In this document: one piece after another, positions 33,810-42,976 of the stretch
Layout of the letters: every line of letters begins with the position of its first letter
Position numbering within the stretch: position 1 is the stretch's first letter
Assembly: GCF_902706095.1 (NCBI RefSeq)
Contig: NZ_CACSJP010000001.1
Location: 558,001 to 622,000, forward strand
DNA from: Rhizobium sp. 18065
Lineage (GTDB): Bacteria; Pseudomonadota; Alphaproteobacteria; Rhizobiales; Rhizobiaceae
DNA: 64,000 bases
Reading direction: 5' to 3'
Translations under genes and position numbers: made by a program
Notes under the pieces: model-generated
The model's database searches: none
The model's input: the letters and a program-made list of their open reading frames with translations, nothing else
Told to the model about the DNA's origin: nothing

Positions 33810-33885
33810 GCCCGGATAGCTCAGTTGGTAGAGCAGCGGATTGAAAATCCGCGTGTCGGTGGTTCAAATCCGCCTCCGGGCACCA
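33810..33885 (+). tRNA. tRNA-Phe (anticodon GAA)
   Basis: 76 bases with encoded CCA. Acceptor stem GCCCGGA/TCCGGGC, D-arm AGCTCAGTTGGTAGAGC, anticodon stem CGGAT/ATCCG around TGAAAA (anticodon GAA), T-arm GTGGTTCAAATC. The integrase relic begins 181 bases downstream, so its 3' end was probably an integration site. Confidence 0.97.
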
Positions 33886-34066
33886 TTAAGTCTTTAAAAT
33901 CATTGAATTTCTGAAAAGCTCTTTGAGCCCGCATGTGCTGGAAATACGCTAGCACACTCCGCAAAATTGCTCTTTTTCTTCGAGGCCCGTCGTGCCTTCT
34001 GCGGTTGCAGGTTGGCGCAGCTTTAAAGCAGGCGTGCTAGCAACGTAACCGATTTCGGAGAGCATC

Positions 34067-34720
34067 ATGTTGCAGCGTGCGACGCAGCCTAAGCAGCCCT
34101 TTACCCTCTTTCAGCGCCCTGGTGGCACCCTCTGGTCAGTGCGGTTTTCCGCAGGCGGCAAGCAGGTTAGGAAAAGTCTCGAAACCGACAACCAAGATGA
34201 AGCGCATCATCGCGCATATCAGATATGGAGCGAGGCAAACTAACGGGTGAAGAACGGCCTCGCCGCGGTCGTACGCCCGTTTGAGCAGGTCGCTGAGGAG
34301 TTCATCAAGCTTGTCATCGCGGAAAGCGAGCGCGATGACCGCAGCGAATACCATCCGCGAGACTGGCCGTCAGTCGTTCGACGCTATCTCGTCTGCTTCT
34401 TCGGTAACAAGCCCATCGACACGATCCGCGAGCCGGATATCGAACGCTACGTGGAATGGCGGCGAACATACTGGACCACAGGGCCAGGCAAAGAGATCCA
34501 GTATATTCACTATGAACGCGGCGGAAAAATCCTGCGGCGTTCAGCAAAGCATGAAATCCCGTCGATCAGCCGCCAAAGGGGTGAGCTGACAATCGTGCGC
34601 GCTCTTTTCAAGCAGGCTCTGAAATGGGGGTATTGCCACGGGAATAGCCTGCCTAGATCTAGCATGAACGGCTTGCAAAGATTGAACACGCGTGCAAATA
34701 TGCACGCGTGTTCAAAATGA
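34067..34720 (+). pseudogene. Tyrosine integrase relic beside tRNA-Phe
   Basis: A frame of 218 codons from the ATG at 34067 (GGAGAG just upstream). The first 58 residues (MLQRATQPKQPFTLFQRP, ...VRKSLETDNQDEA) look like the N-terminal domain of a phage-type integrase. An in-frame TAA (34241-34243) interrupts it; the frame then continues (VAEEFIKLVIAESERDD, PSVVRRYLVCFFG, IERYVEWRR) with the core-binding domain. It ends at an unrelated stop before any catalytic domain: the R...H-x-x-R...Y residues are missing. So it has a nonsense mutation and a 3' deletion, and is dead. It marks an old insertion at tRNA-Phe. Confidence 0.85.
34673..34713 (+). promoter_or_regulatory. Promoter with overlapping LacI-type operator
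   Basis: A perfect 13-bp inverted repeat (34684-34696 and 34701-34713, spacer AATA) contains two CACGCGTG cores, 16 bp apart, each centred on CG as LacI/GalR operators are. A candidate promoter TTGCAA (34673-34678), 17 bp, AAATAT (34696-34701) is buried in it, so a bound repressor would block RNA polymerase. The next gene starts 22 bases downstream. The LacI-type gene at 39585-40571 is the obvious candidate regulator. Confidence 0.65.
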
Positions 34721-34735
34721 TATGATGGTGGTCCG

Positions 34736-35578
34736 GTGGAAAACTTGCATTATGCCGATACGCTTCAGGCTCGCGCCGACCTCTGCCGTGCGGTCATCCG
34801 CTCGGCCGGAGAACTGGTGCTGAAGGGCTTCTACGGCGACGCAGAGCGCAGCATGTCCATGAAGGGGCCGCAGGATTTCCTCACCGTGACGGACGCGGCT
34901 TCCGAAGCGCATATCCGTCGCATGATCGAACAACATTTTCCGCAAGACACATTCTTTGGCGAGGAGGGCGGTGGAGAGATCGGCGCCAGGGTCTGGGTCG
35001 TGGATCCGGTCGACGGCACGGCGAACTTCGCGCGAGGGATCCCGCATTTCTGCATCTCGATTGCCTATGTCGAGAATGGCCGGACTGAAATCGGCGCGAT
35101 CTATAGTCCGGCCCTCGACGAACTCTATTTCGCGCGCCGTGGTGACGGCGCGACGTTGAACGGCAAGCCGATCCTGGTTGCTGGAACGCAGCGCTTCGAT
35201 GCCGCATCGATCGAAATGGGCTGGTCGACACGGGTCGCGAACGAAACCTATCTCGGCGTCGTCAAAAATCTGCTCGATATGGGCACAAATGTGCGTCGCG
35301 CTGGTTCAGGCGCGCTCGCGCTTGCCTATGTCGCCGATGGACGTTCGGATGGTTACATCGAACTGCACATGAACTCGTGGGATTGCCTGGCCGGGCTGTT
35401 GCTGGTCAGCGAAGCCGGTGGCAATGTCTGCCCATTTTTCGAGATCGGCAGTCTAAGGGATGGGGGAGCTGTTCTGGCTGCAGCCCCGGGCGTTGCCGCC
35501 GGGGTCAGCAAAGCCTCTGCTATTCCTCTGGCCATTCTCGATGCGGCGGGTGAGCGGAAGGCCTCTTCGGTTGCATAG
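34736..35578 (+). CDS. Inositol monophosphatase family protein (copy 1)
   Basis: A 280-residue Mg-dependent phosphatase of the IMPase/FBPase/CysQ superfamily. Metal-binding motifs: GEEGGGEIG (about 82), DPVDGTANFARG (about 97-108) and the C-terminal WDCLAGLLLVSEAGG. The GTG at 34736 is the only start in frame near the promoter. No signal peptide: cytoplasmic. Family members release phosphate from inositol phosphates, sugar phosphates or PAP. It is first in an operon with a dual-specificity-like phosphatase, a metallophosphoesterase and a Na/Pi transporter; a paralogue is at 47677-48582. I infer that the substrate is an imported phosphoester or its intermediate. Confidence 0.88.
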   Translation: MENLHYADTLQARADLCRAVIRSAGELVLKGFYGDAERSMSMKGPQDFLTVTDAASEAHIRRMIEQHFPQDTFFGEEGGGEIGARVWVVDPVDGTANFARGIPHFCISIAYVENGRTEIGAIYSPALDELYFARRGDGATLNGKPILVAGTQRFDAASIEMGWSTRVANETYLGVVKNLLDMGTNVRRAGSGALALAYVADGRSDGYIELHMNSWDCLAGLLLVSEAGGNVCPFFEIGSLRDGGAVLAAAPGVAAGVSKASAIPLAILDAAGERKASSVA

Positions 35579-35599
35579 GCATGATTTGCAGGGAAACGG

Positions 35600-36235
35600 A
35601 TGACGGTACGCAACTGCCGTGTGGAGGAATGGAATATGGATGGACCGGTTTACGCGCGACCCGCAATCAGCAAGATTGCCGAGGGGCTCGGACCGCATGA
35701 TGCAACGCTTTACATCGGTGGCAGCGATGGGGCGCGGGACATTGGGCTGCTGCGCCGACACGGCATCACCACGGTCGTCAACTGCGCCGTCAATCTCGAC
35801 ATCAATCTGGTGCGGGATGCCGCCGAGGACGGCGATCTTTGCGCAACCGGCTATGGCGAGATCCGTTACTACAAGCTCGGCCTGATCGATGGCGAGGGTA
35901 GCCCCGATACGATGATGCTGGGGGCCTATTATATTCTGGATGGGGCGCTGCGGCAGACCATGCCGAAACGTGCGACTTATCCGTTTCCGGATGGTGGCAA
36001 TGTCCTGGTCAATTGCCGCAGCGGCCGCAGCCGCTCGGTTTCGCTGGTGGCCCTGTACCTGCACAAGCAGCAGCCCGACCGCTATCCGACGCTCGATGAA
36101 GCCGTCGCTGTCATCCGCGAACGGCGCGAATTGCGTCCGGACGAGTGGTTCGAGACCCCGAAGCCGAGCCTTTACGAAGCCGCAAGGCGGGCCTCCGACT
36201 GGATCGACATGATCGAAGGCCGAAAGAAGTCCTGA
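35600..36235 (+). CDS. Dual-specificity/PTP-like cysteine phosphatase (copy 1)
   Basis: A 211-residue protein. The strand and P-loop NVLVNCRSGRSRSVSLVALYL (about 134-154) holds the C-x5-R signature of cysteine phosphatases, with Asn where most have His before the Cys. Upstream, LYIGGSDGARDIGLLRRHGITTVVNCAVNLD is the typical DSP N-terminal beta-alpha unit, and YYKLGLIDGEGSP supplies the acidic loop. PTP-fold enzymes include bacterial cysteine phytases, so inositol polyphosphate is a reasonable candidate substrate. No signal peptide. It starts 21 bases after the IMPase gene and ends 2 bases before the next. Its paralogue is at 48579-49259. Confidence 0.82.
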   Translation: MTVRNCRVEEWNMDGPVYARPAISKIAEGLGPHDATLYIGGSDGARDIGLLRRHGITTVVNCAVNLDINLVRDAAEDGDLCATGYGEIRYYKLGLIDGEGSPDTMMLGAYYILDGALRQTMPKRATYPFPDGGNVLVNCRSGRSRSVSLVALYLHKQQPDRYPTLDEAVAVIRERRELRPDEWFETPKPSLYEAARRASDWIDMIEGRKKS

Positions 36236-36237
36236 TC

Positions 36238-37923
36238 ATGGCGCCACGAAGCTTTCCAGCCGTTGCCGTAATTGCTGATGCTCACTTCCATGATACCGGC
36301 GCCGATTTTGGTTTTGCCGGCATCAAGGTAGGCGGACACCACATCACCATGCGAAGCTGGTCCGATACGCGCCAGTCGACCCGCGTTTTCAACGAGAGCG
36401 CCGACGCGCTTCGTGCTGCGCTGGATCAGGTGGCGCGGCGCGGAATCCGCCATGTGGTGCTGCTTGGCGATTATACAGACGATGGCCAGCGGGCGACGAC
36501 GGAAACGCTCAGAGGCTTGCTGCAAGCCCATTCGGATAGTCACGGAACCGCGTTTTATGCGCTGCCCGGCAATCATGATATCTTCGGCCCGGCAGGCCGT
36601 CATCATACGAAAGAATTTCTCGGCGAGGGAGCGATCAGCCTCTCGGTCACCAGCGACGCCGCCATAGCTGGTGAAAACATCATCGTCAGCGAAAACATGT
36701 ATTGCGAGGGCTATCCACGCGGGCTGAACCCTATGGCGGCTTTCGGCTATTTTCGCCAGCCGGAATACCGGCATTGGGAAACGCCCTTCGGCGCAAGCGA
36801 TGCGGTCGAGGACCGCATCTACACGGTCACGTCGCCCGATGGCCGCAATGCCTATAGCCTCATGGACGCTTCCTATCTCGTCGAGCCGGAGCCGGGTCTA
36901 TGGCTGTTGATGATCGATGCCAATGTCTTCGAGCCACGTGACGGTAGCTTCGAACTGGGCGAGGAAGCGGCCTTCATCGACAGCACGGCCGCCGGCTGGA
37001 ATGGCATGCTGCGCAGCAAGCGGTTCATTTTTGACTGGATCACCGGTGTCAGCCTGCGGGCGCGGAAACTGGGAAAGACGTTGCTTGCATTTTCCCACTA
37101 CCCGGCGCTCGATCCATTCGATGGTGCGACCGGTGCCGAGGGCGTGCTCTTCGGCGAGACCAATGTCGTGCGTCGGACCCCGGTCAAGGCGGTCGGGGAT
37201 GCCTTGATTGCGGCCGGGGTGACGGTTCATTTCAGCGGACATCTGCATGTGGAGGGCGTGACGCGTCGAGGGTCGTCCGACCGCTCTGTGACCAATATCG
37301 CGGTTCCCTCGCTCGTTGCCTTTCCACCTGCATTTAAGGTGGTTCAGGCGTCACAGCAGGAAATCAAGGTCGAAACCGTCGAGTTGTCCGCCTTGCCGGT
37401 CAATGAGCGGTTGTGTGAAGGATACTGTCGGGAAACCGAGGTCAGCCGGGAAAAGGCCGATCCGGCTTTCTCTGCCGGCGATTACGGTACCTTCCTGCGG
37501 CAGCACAAGCGAGCGCTCGTTCGCCACCGTTATTTTGTCAAGGAATGGCCGGCGGGCATCGTCAGGGCGATTGGCGACAAGAGCGTGGTCGAGATGATCG
37601 CGCCGCTCGTTGGCTCGAGCGGTGGAGTTGCAGCCGAGTTTGACGGCGCAGCGGACCTGCCGATGTTCGAGTTGATCGCCGATTGGTACTGCCTGCGACA
37701 GGGCGCGTCGCTGGCTTTGGCACATATCGAGCCGGAGAGATTGATCCTCTACCGCTCGCTGGCCTTGAGGCTTGGGCATGAACCGAGCACGCACGATGGT
37801 TCGCTTCCAAGCTTTCTCGGGATATTCTTCGGCGCACTCGGACTGTTTCTCGATCGTGCCGAAGGCGGTTCGGAATGCCTGACGCTTCCCTTCCCAGTGC
37901 TCGGGGATGTGGTGCCTGCATAA
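36238..37923 (+). CDS. Calcineurin-like metallophosphoesterase
   Basis: A 561-residue protein from the ATG at 36238, two bases after the preceding stop. All binuclear metal motifs are present: VIADAHFHD (D-x-H, about 12), LLGDYTDDG (GD-x2-D, about 78), LPGNHDIFG (GNHD), FSHYPALD and VHFSGHLHVEG (GH-x-H). The C-terminal 170 residues have no known domain and make it longer than most family members. No signal peptide, so it acts in the cytoplasm. It is third in the phosphatase operon; cleavage of a phosphodiester or monoester from the imported compound is inferred. Confidence 0.87.
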   Translation: MAPRSFPAVAVIADAHFHDTGADFGFAGIKVGGHHITMRSWSDTRQSTRVFNESADALRAALDQVARRGIRHVVLLGDYTDDGQRATTETLRGLLQAHSDSHGTAFYALPGNHDIFGPAGRHHTKEFLGEGAISLSVTSDAAIAGENIIVSENMYCEGYPRGLNPMAAFGYFRQPEYRHWETPFGASDAVEDRIYTVTSPDGRNAYSLMDASYLVEPEPGLWLLMIDANVFEPRDGSFELGEEAAFIDSTAAGWNGMLRSKRFIFDWITGVSLRARKLGKTLLAFSHYPALDPFDGATGAEGVLFGETNVVRRTPVKAVGDALIAAGVTVHFSGHLHVEGVTRRGSSDRSVTNIAVPSLVAFPPAFKVVQASQQEIKVETVELSALPVNERLCEGYCRETEVSREKADPAFSAGDYGTFLRQHKRALVRHRYFVKEWPAGIVRAIGDKSVVEMIAPLVGSSGGVAAEFDGAADLPMFELIADWYCLRQGASLALAHIEPERLILYRSLALRLGHEPSTHDGSLPSFLGIFFGALGLFLDRAEGGSECLTLPFPVLGDVVPA

Positions 37924-37944
37924 TTGTCGACGTGAGGTAAGTGC

Positions 37945-39588
37945 ATGCAATCGGCCATCGTAAGCATCAATCTGTTCGGCGCCGTCGCCTTGCTGCTCTT
38001 CGGCCTGCGCCAGATCAAGGACGGCATGTCGCGTGCGCTCGGTGCCAGGCTTCGGACCGGCCTTGCTGCTGGGACGCGCAGCGGGCCTCGCTCATTCGCC
38101 GCCGGTTTCCTCGCCACCGTCGCTTTACAGAGCTCGACTGCCACCGCCTTGATGGTTGCCTCCTTCGTCGAAAAGGACATGGTCGTGCCGGCCATGGCCC
38201 AGATCGTCATGCTCGGCGCCAATATCGGCACCGCTGCCACGGCCTGGATTGTTGCGCTGGGGCTCGGCTGGCTGTCGCCGCTTCTGATCCTGGCCGGCGT
38301 GGCATTGATGCGCATGGCCTCGGCTGCAAAGCAGGGAGCCGGAACCGCCCTTGTCGGTGTCGGTCTCATGCTCCTGTCTCTGCATCTCCTGTCTGCGGCA
38401 ACCGATCCGATCCGCCAGTCTCCGGCACTCAATCTGTTCATTACCATGCTCGGCAATGCCTGGCCGGTTGCCTTGCTGTTTTCCGCAGCGCTCGCCGTAC
38501 TTGCGTCCTCCAGCCTTGCCGTTGTCGTGTTGATCCTGTCGCTGGCGGCAAGCGGCGGCATCGAATCGAGCCTGGTGATCGTGCTCGTGCTGGGTGCCAA
38601 TCTTGGCGGCGCGGTGCCGCCGGTTCTGGCCACGATGAAGGCCATGCCTGCGGCGCGGCGCGTAACGCTCGGCAATCTCATCATTCGGGCGATCGGCTGT
38701 GCCGCTGCCATGCCGCTTGCTAACTACGGTGCGCAGCTCCTCGATCTTCCATATTTCTCGCATCAGCAACTGGCCGTCGATGCGCATCTGATCTTCAATA
38801 TTGCAGTAGCGCTGATCGCCTGGCCTCTGTCGCCCTACGTTCTCAAGCTGACGACGGCAATCCTGCCAGAGCAAAAATCGGCGGATGCCCAGCGCAGTTT
38901 CCTCGATGGTCATGACCTCGACGAGCCGGTCGCTGCCCTTGCCGGAGCCAGCCGGGAAGTTCTGCTGGTGGGTGACCTAATCGAGCGCATGTTACATCAG
39001 GCATCCGAGGCAATGCGCCGCAATGATCTGTCGCAGTTGAGCGAGATCAGCGCACTGGAAGGTCGCGTCGATCGTATCCAGCATGAAATCAAGGTCTTCG
39101 TTTCCAGGGTCGGACAGGGGCAACTGAGCGACCAGGACTATCGGCGATCAATGGATATCGTTGAGTATGCAATCAATCTCGAGCATATCGGCGACATCAT
39201 CGAGAAAGGCATCCGCCCCGAGATCGCCAAGAAGGTGAGCCTCGGCCTGAGGTTTTCCGAGGACGGCCATGAAGAACTTGCACGTCTCTTCACCATCACG
39301 CTGGACAACCTGCGCATGGCGCAGACGGTCTTTTCCACCAAGAACTCCGACCTTGCCCGTCGGCTGGTCGAGGTGAAGGAAGAGGTGCGGCGGCTGGAGA
39401 AGCAATCATCGGCCCGGCATCTCCAGCGCCTGCGCGATGGCCTCACCGACAGCATTCAGACGAGTTCCCTGCATCTCGACATGCTGCGCGACCTGAAGAG
39501 GATCAACGCGCATATCGTCTCTGTGGCGCTGCCGATCCTTGACGAAAGCGGCCTTCTCAACGAAAGCCGCATCCGCCAGGTGGGCTAA
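37945..39588 (+). CDS. Na/Pi cotransporter family protein with PhoU-like domain
   Basis: A 547-residue membrane protein. Residues 1-310 have about eight to nine membrane segments with the inverted QSST repeats of NptA/YjbB transporters: VALQSSTATALMVAS (about 59) and LAVLASSSLAVVVL (about 190). The C-terminal 200 residues form a PhoU-like helical domain (REVLLVGDLIERMLHQASEAM, VEYAINLEHIGDIIEKGI). The E. coli relative YjbB can export phosphate. Placed last in a phosphatase operon, it probably removes the phosphate released in the cytoplasm, although uptake is possible. Its stop overlaps the convergent regulator gene by four bases. Confidence 0.9.
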   Translation: MQSAIVSINLFGAVALLLFGLRQIKDGMSRALGARLRTGLAAGTRSGPRSFAAGFLATVALQSSTATALMVASFVEKDMVVPAMAQIVMLGANIGTAATAWIVALGLGWLSPLLILAGVALMRMASAAKQGAGTALVGVGLMLLSLHLLSAATDPIRQSPALNLFITMLGNAWPVALLFSAALAVLASSSLAVVVLILSLAASGGIESSLVIVLVLGANLGGAVPPVLATMKAMPAARRVTLGNLIIRAIGCAAAMPLANYGAQLLDLPYFSHQQLAVDAHLIFNIAVALIAWPLSPYVLKLTTAILPEQKSADAQRSFLDGHDLDEPVAALAGASREVLLVGDLIERMLHQASEAMRRNDLSQLSEISALEGRVDRIQHEIKVFVSRVGQGQLSDQDYRRSMDIVEYAINLEHIGDIIEKGIRPEIAKKVSLGLRFSEDGHEELARLFTITLDNLRMAQTVFSTKNSDLARRLVEVKEEVRRLEKQSSARHLQRLRDGLTDSIQTSSLHLDMLRDLKRINAHIVSVALPILDESGLLNESRIRQVG

Positions 39589-40571
39589 CGGGCTGTGGTC
39601 CGCTCCACCATGCTGACCGGTACGACCTGCAAGCGGGTTTCCGGTTCGTCGCTATCGAGCGCGATCAGCACCTTCTCCGTCAGCGCCTCGAACGATTGGG
39701 CAATCGTGGTCAACTGGTAGCTTTTCCAGCCGGCCTGGGGAATGTCATCGAAGCCGACGACCGAAAGATCCTGTGGCACGCGGCGCTTCATTTCCAGCCT
39801 CGCCGCGTCGAGAAAGCCGAGCGCCAGAAGATCGGTGACGCAGAAGGCGCCATCGATATCCTTGTCCTTCAACAGCTCGCAGCCGGCCTGGTATCCGCTC
39901 TCATAGCTCGTCGTTCCATTGGACCAGGCGACGACCTCTATGCCTTCTGTGTTCATGCGCTTGGTGAACGCATTGGCGCGACGGAGCTGTGCCGGCGTCT
40001 GGCTGCCGCTGGTCACGACGGCAACCTTCTTGCATTTTGCCGCCCGCAACCTGAGAGCGGCGAGGTCGGCGCCGTGAGAATCGTCGCTGAGGACGACATT
40101 GGTATCGGTGCGATCCACGCTCTGGTTGATCAGGATCAGACGCACGCCATTGGCAATGCATTCGTCGACGATCGAGGCGGGGGGTTCACCGGACAGGACG
40201 ACGATCGCCTGGGCACGGAATTCGAACAAAAGCTCGATCAACGGCGCGATATCCTTGCGGGCATCGGCGGCATTGAGCAGAAGGCATTGGGACCCGCGCC
40301 GCAGCAGACCGAGGCTCAGCACATCGAGCTGCTTGGCAATGAAAGGCGAACTCAGATTGGCGCCGACCACACCGATCAGGTTGGAACGGTCATTGTTCAA
40401 TCCCTGCGCCAGCCGATTGACGCGGTAGCCCAGCTCTTGTGCTGCCTTCAGCACCTTTTTGCGCACCGCCTTCGAAACACTGCCGCCGGCGGTGAAAGTC
40501 CGGGATACGGCCGAGCGTGACACGCCCGCACGCTTTGCGACTTCTTCCGCGGTAACAAATCCTCGGGCCAT
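39585..40571 (-). CDS. LacI/GalR family transcriptional regulator
   Basis: A 328-residue repressor-type protein from the ATG at 40569-40571. The N-terminal helix-turn-helix VTAEEVAKRAGVSRSAVSRTFTAGGSVS and hinge LGYRVNRLAQGLNNDRSNLIGVV are typical. The rest is the periplasmic-binding-protein-like effector domain (VLSGEPPASIVDECIANGVRLI, FDDIPQAGWKSYQLTTIAQ). The effector is unknown but is usually a sugar, polyol or sugar phosphate. It sits between the phosphatase operon (convergent) and the ABC operon (divergent). CG-centred palindromes before the first, and related half-sites before its own gene, make it the likely regulator of both. Confidence 0.93.
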   Translation of the reverse strand: MARGFVTAEEVAKRAGVSRSAVSRTFTAGGSVSKAVRKKVLKAAQELGYRVNRLAQGLNNDRSNLIGVVGANLSSPFIAKQLDVLSLGLLRRGSQCLLLNAADARKDIAPLIELLFEFRAQAIVVLSGEPPASIVDECIANGVRLILINQSVDRTDTNVVLSDDSHGADLAALRLRAAKCKKVAVVTSGSQTPAQLRRANAFTKRMNTEGIEVVAWSNGTTSYESGYQAGCELLKDKDIDGAFCVTDLLALGFLDAARLEMKRRVPQDLSVVGFDDIPQAGWKSYQLTTIAQSFEALTEKVLIALDSDEPETRLQVVPVSMVERTTAR

Positions 40572-41122
40572 CAACTCCCCCTTATAATTCTTGTCCCATC
40601 ACAGGCCACAAAGCTTGGATTTTTCCAATCCCCAAAATGTCGAAACAGGGTCGGGGCCGGTGAAAATTTCTGCAGCCGTTCGGTGAGCACCGTGCGCGCC
40701 GCGCTGCTTGTCACCCGGTGGTTCTCGCGTGAGCGACGGCATTTTCATACGGTCTGAGAACCGGTTGACCGCGCGTGCACAAAAATCGTAAGTCACGGCA
40801 AGAATAACATATGAAAATCATATGCTTATAATAATGACCGCGTGTGCATTTTTGCGATTGACAAAATGGACGTCACGATTGATCATCCATGTCATAGCCG
40901 GGTGAGATAGGGGTCTGATCCCGTTGAATTCGGTATTCACAGACGTCCTGACCGGGCGTTTTTGACGAGGCTGACGGGTCGGGAGTCCCGTCGGGAGGAT
41001 TGAAGAAATTGCTGGTGTCTGATGGCGCTCAAGTCCGCTTTGCTGCGGCCTGGGCAAACGGCATTCGTGCGCCCTCAATCGAGCGGCGTCCGGCGTGGCA
41101 ATGAATGGCCCGGGGAGGAATG
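40572..41122. other. Divergent regulatory region between the LacI-type gene and the ABC operon
   Basis: No gene. It contains the repeated GACCGCG-GTGCA elements (40767-40848), an AT-rich CATATG-AAAAT-CATATG stretch around 40809-40825 and a TTGACA (40858-40863) usable as a -35 toward the ABC operon. Confidence 0.55.
40767..40848. promoter_or_regulatory. Paired operator-like repeats upstream of the LacI-type gene
   Basis: GACCGCGCGTGCAC (40767-40780) and GACCGCGTGTGCA (40836-40848) are direct near-repeats 69 bp apart. The first shares CGCGTGCA with the perfect palindrome at 34684-34713 and the second shares CGCGTGT with it. They flank the divergent promoters, fitting a LacI-type repressor acting at two sites. 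Confidence 0.5.
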
Positions 41123-42976
41123 ATGGCTCTTCTAAGTGAAACTACAAATGCCGACACGCCGGCGCGTGGCGCCTCAAGCGCGCCATCGGCGTGGCAGACC
41201 TGGCGATACCGGCTGAAAATCGCGCTTCGTGAGCCGACGACATTGATCGGCGTCCTGACGGCTGTGCTGTTCACCTATCTGATCGTGGTACCGATCATCT
41301 CGATCGTTCTGGATTCGGTCAGGGTTCAGTTCGGCCATGAGCGTCGTCTGGGCAAGGACGTCGGCGATCTTACGGTCTACTATCTTGACCGGGCCTTCTT
41401 CTCGCCTGTCGCGACGGATCTGTTCTGGCGACCGCTGCTCAACACCCTCACTGTCGCGCTCGGCGCGATTTCGTTGTCTTTGGTGATCGGCACCGTCCTG
41501 GCCTGGCTGATCAGCCGAACCGACATGTTCGGCCGCCGCTGGTTCGCGACCGCGCTGATCGTGCCCTATATGCTGCCGGCCTGGACGTTTGCGCTCGCCT
41601 GGACAACGCTGTTCAAGAACCGCACCGTCGGTGGCCAGCCCGGCTGGTTCGAGGCCATCGGCCTGACGCCGCCGGATTGGGTCGCCTATGGGCGTTTCCC
41701 GATAACGATCATCCTGGCTTTGCACTACACGCCCTTTGTCATCCTGCTCTTCGGTTCTGCCTTGCGCCGTTTCGATTCCCAGCTGGAGGATTCGGCCCGC
41801 ATTCTAGGTGCGCGCCGGTATCAGGTTGCCATCCAGATCATCATGCCGTTGATGCGGCCGGCGCTTCTGTCGTCCATGGTGCTGATCTTCGCGAAATGCC
41901 TGGGTGAATTCGGAGTTCCCTATGTTCTCGGCTTGCCGGTGAAGTTTGAGGTGCTTTCGACCTCGCTGTTCCGCAGCATCGCTTCGCGGCAGACGGGTGT
42001 TGCAGGCGTGGTGGCGGCCTCGATCATGCTGATCGGTATCATCACCCTGATGATCGATGCGCGATTGGTTCGCGAAGCCCGCCGGTTCGTCACGATCGGG
42101 TCCAAGGGTTCGATGAACCGTCAAAACCGTCTCGGCAAGTTGCGCCTGCCGGCAACCGGCTTTGCCGCTGCAGTGTTCATCGTCAGCGTCGCTATGCCAC
42201 TGCTTACCCTCGTTCTTTCGACAGTCATGAAGGTGCCTGCGCGGTTTACGCTCGACAATTTCACCCTCGACTACTGGATCGGAACCGACCTGCACACGGT
42301 TGCCCTGCAGACGGGTATCCTGCTTAGTCCTGACCTCTGGGCTGCGGCCAAGAACACGATGATGATTGTCGGTCTTGCGTCGCTGGTCTCGGGTGTACTC
42401 GGCCTGCTGGTCGGCTATGTGGTCATCCGCACGCCGGTCCGCAGCCTGTCGATCTATCTCCGTCAAGTGACGTTCCTGCCATATCTCGTGCCGGGCATCG
42501 CCTTCGCAGCCGCTTATCTCTCGCTGTTTGCGGTCCCGCGCGGCCCCATGCCCGCACTCTACGGCACGGTGACGATCCTGATATTGGCGCTGATCGCCGA
42601 CCAGATGCCCTATGCGTCGCGGGCCGGTATTTCCGCCATGACGCAGCTTGGCAAGGATCCGGAGGAAGCGGCCCAGATCGCCGGCGCCGGCTGGTTCCGT
42701 CGGATGATTTACATCGTGATCCCAATCCAGAAGGGCTCCCTGGTCACCGGCGTGCTGCTGCCGTTCATCTCGGGCATCAAAGGCCTCAGCCTTTTCGTGA
42801 TCCTGGCGGTGCCGAGCACGGATGTCCTGACGACCTTTTCCCTGCGACTGGTCGACTACCATTACACCCAGGCTGCCAATGCCGTGGTGCTGATCATCGC
42901 CGCCATTGCCTATTTCGGCACGCTGTTGGCCCAGAAGCTGACACGCACAAATCTTGCAGAAGGACTTGGAAGCTGA
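41123..42976 (+). CDS. ABC transporter permease, fused two-domain FbpB/AfuB type
   Basis: A 617-residue inner-membrane protein with two copies of the binding-protein-dependent permease domain (about 90-320 and 370-610), each with five to six membrane segments and an EAA-type cytoplasmic loop (LEDSARILGARRYQVAIQII and PEEAAQIAGAGWFRRMIYIV). The ATG at 41123 is placed by GGAGG at 41114-41118; ATGs at 41105 and 41120 are alternatives. The layout is that of FbpB/AfuB permeases, often annotated as ferric-iron transporters. AfuABC in fact imports hexose phosphates, which fits the phosphatase neighbours better. Its stop overlaps the ATPase start by one base. Confidence 0.9.
   Translation: MALLSETTNADTPARGASSAPSAWQTWRYRLKIALREPTTLIGVLTAVLFTYLIVVPIISIVLDSVRVQFGHERRLGKDVGDLTVYYLDRAFFSPVATDLFWRPLLNTLTVALGAISLSLVIGTVLAWLISRTDMFGRRWFATALIVPYMLPAWTFALAWTTLFKNRTVGGQPGWFEAIGLTPPDWVAYGRFPITIILALHYTPFVILLFGSALRRFDSQLEDSARILGARRYQVAIQIIMPLMRPALLSSMVLIFAKCLGEFGVPYVLGLPVKFEVLSTSLFRSIASRQTGVAGVVAASIMLIGIITLMIDARLVREARRFVTIGSKGSMNRQNRLGKLRLPATGFAAAVFIVSVAMPLLTLVLSTVMKVPARFTLDNFTLDYWIGTDLHTVALQTGILLSPDLWAAAKNTMMIVGLASLVSGVLGLLVGYVVIRTPVRSLSIYLRQVTFLPYLVPGIAFAAAYLSLFAVPRGPMPALYGTVTILILALIADQMPYASRAGISAMTQLGKDPEEAAQIAGAGWFRRMIYIVIPIQKGSLVTGVLLPFISGIKGLSLFVILAVPSTDVLTTFSLRLVDYHYTQAANAVVLIIAAIAYFGTLLAQKLTRTNLAEGLGS

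Noticed and set aside
36145..36237. Upstream start for the metallophosphoesterase
   Set aside because: It would overlap the DSP-like gene by about 90 bases and adds non-family residues; the ATG at 36238 follows the preceding stop directly.
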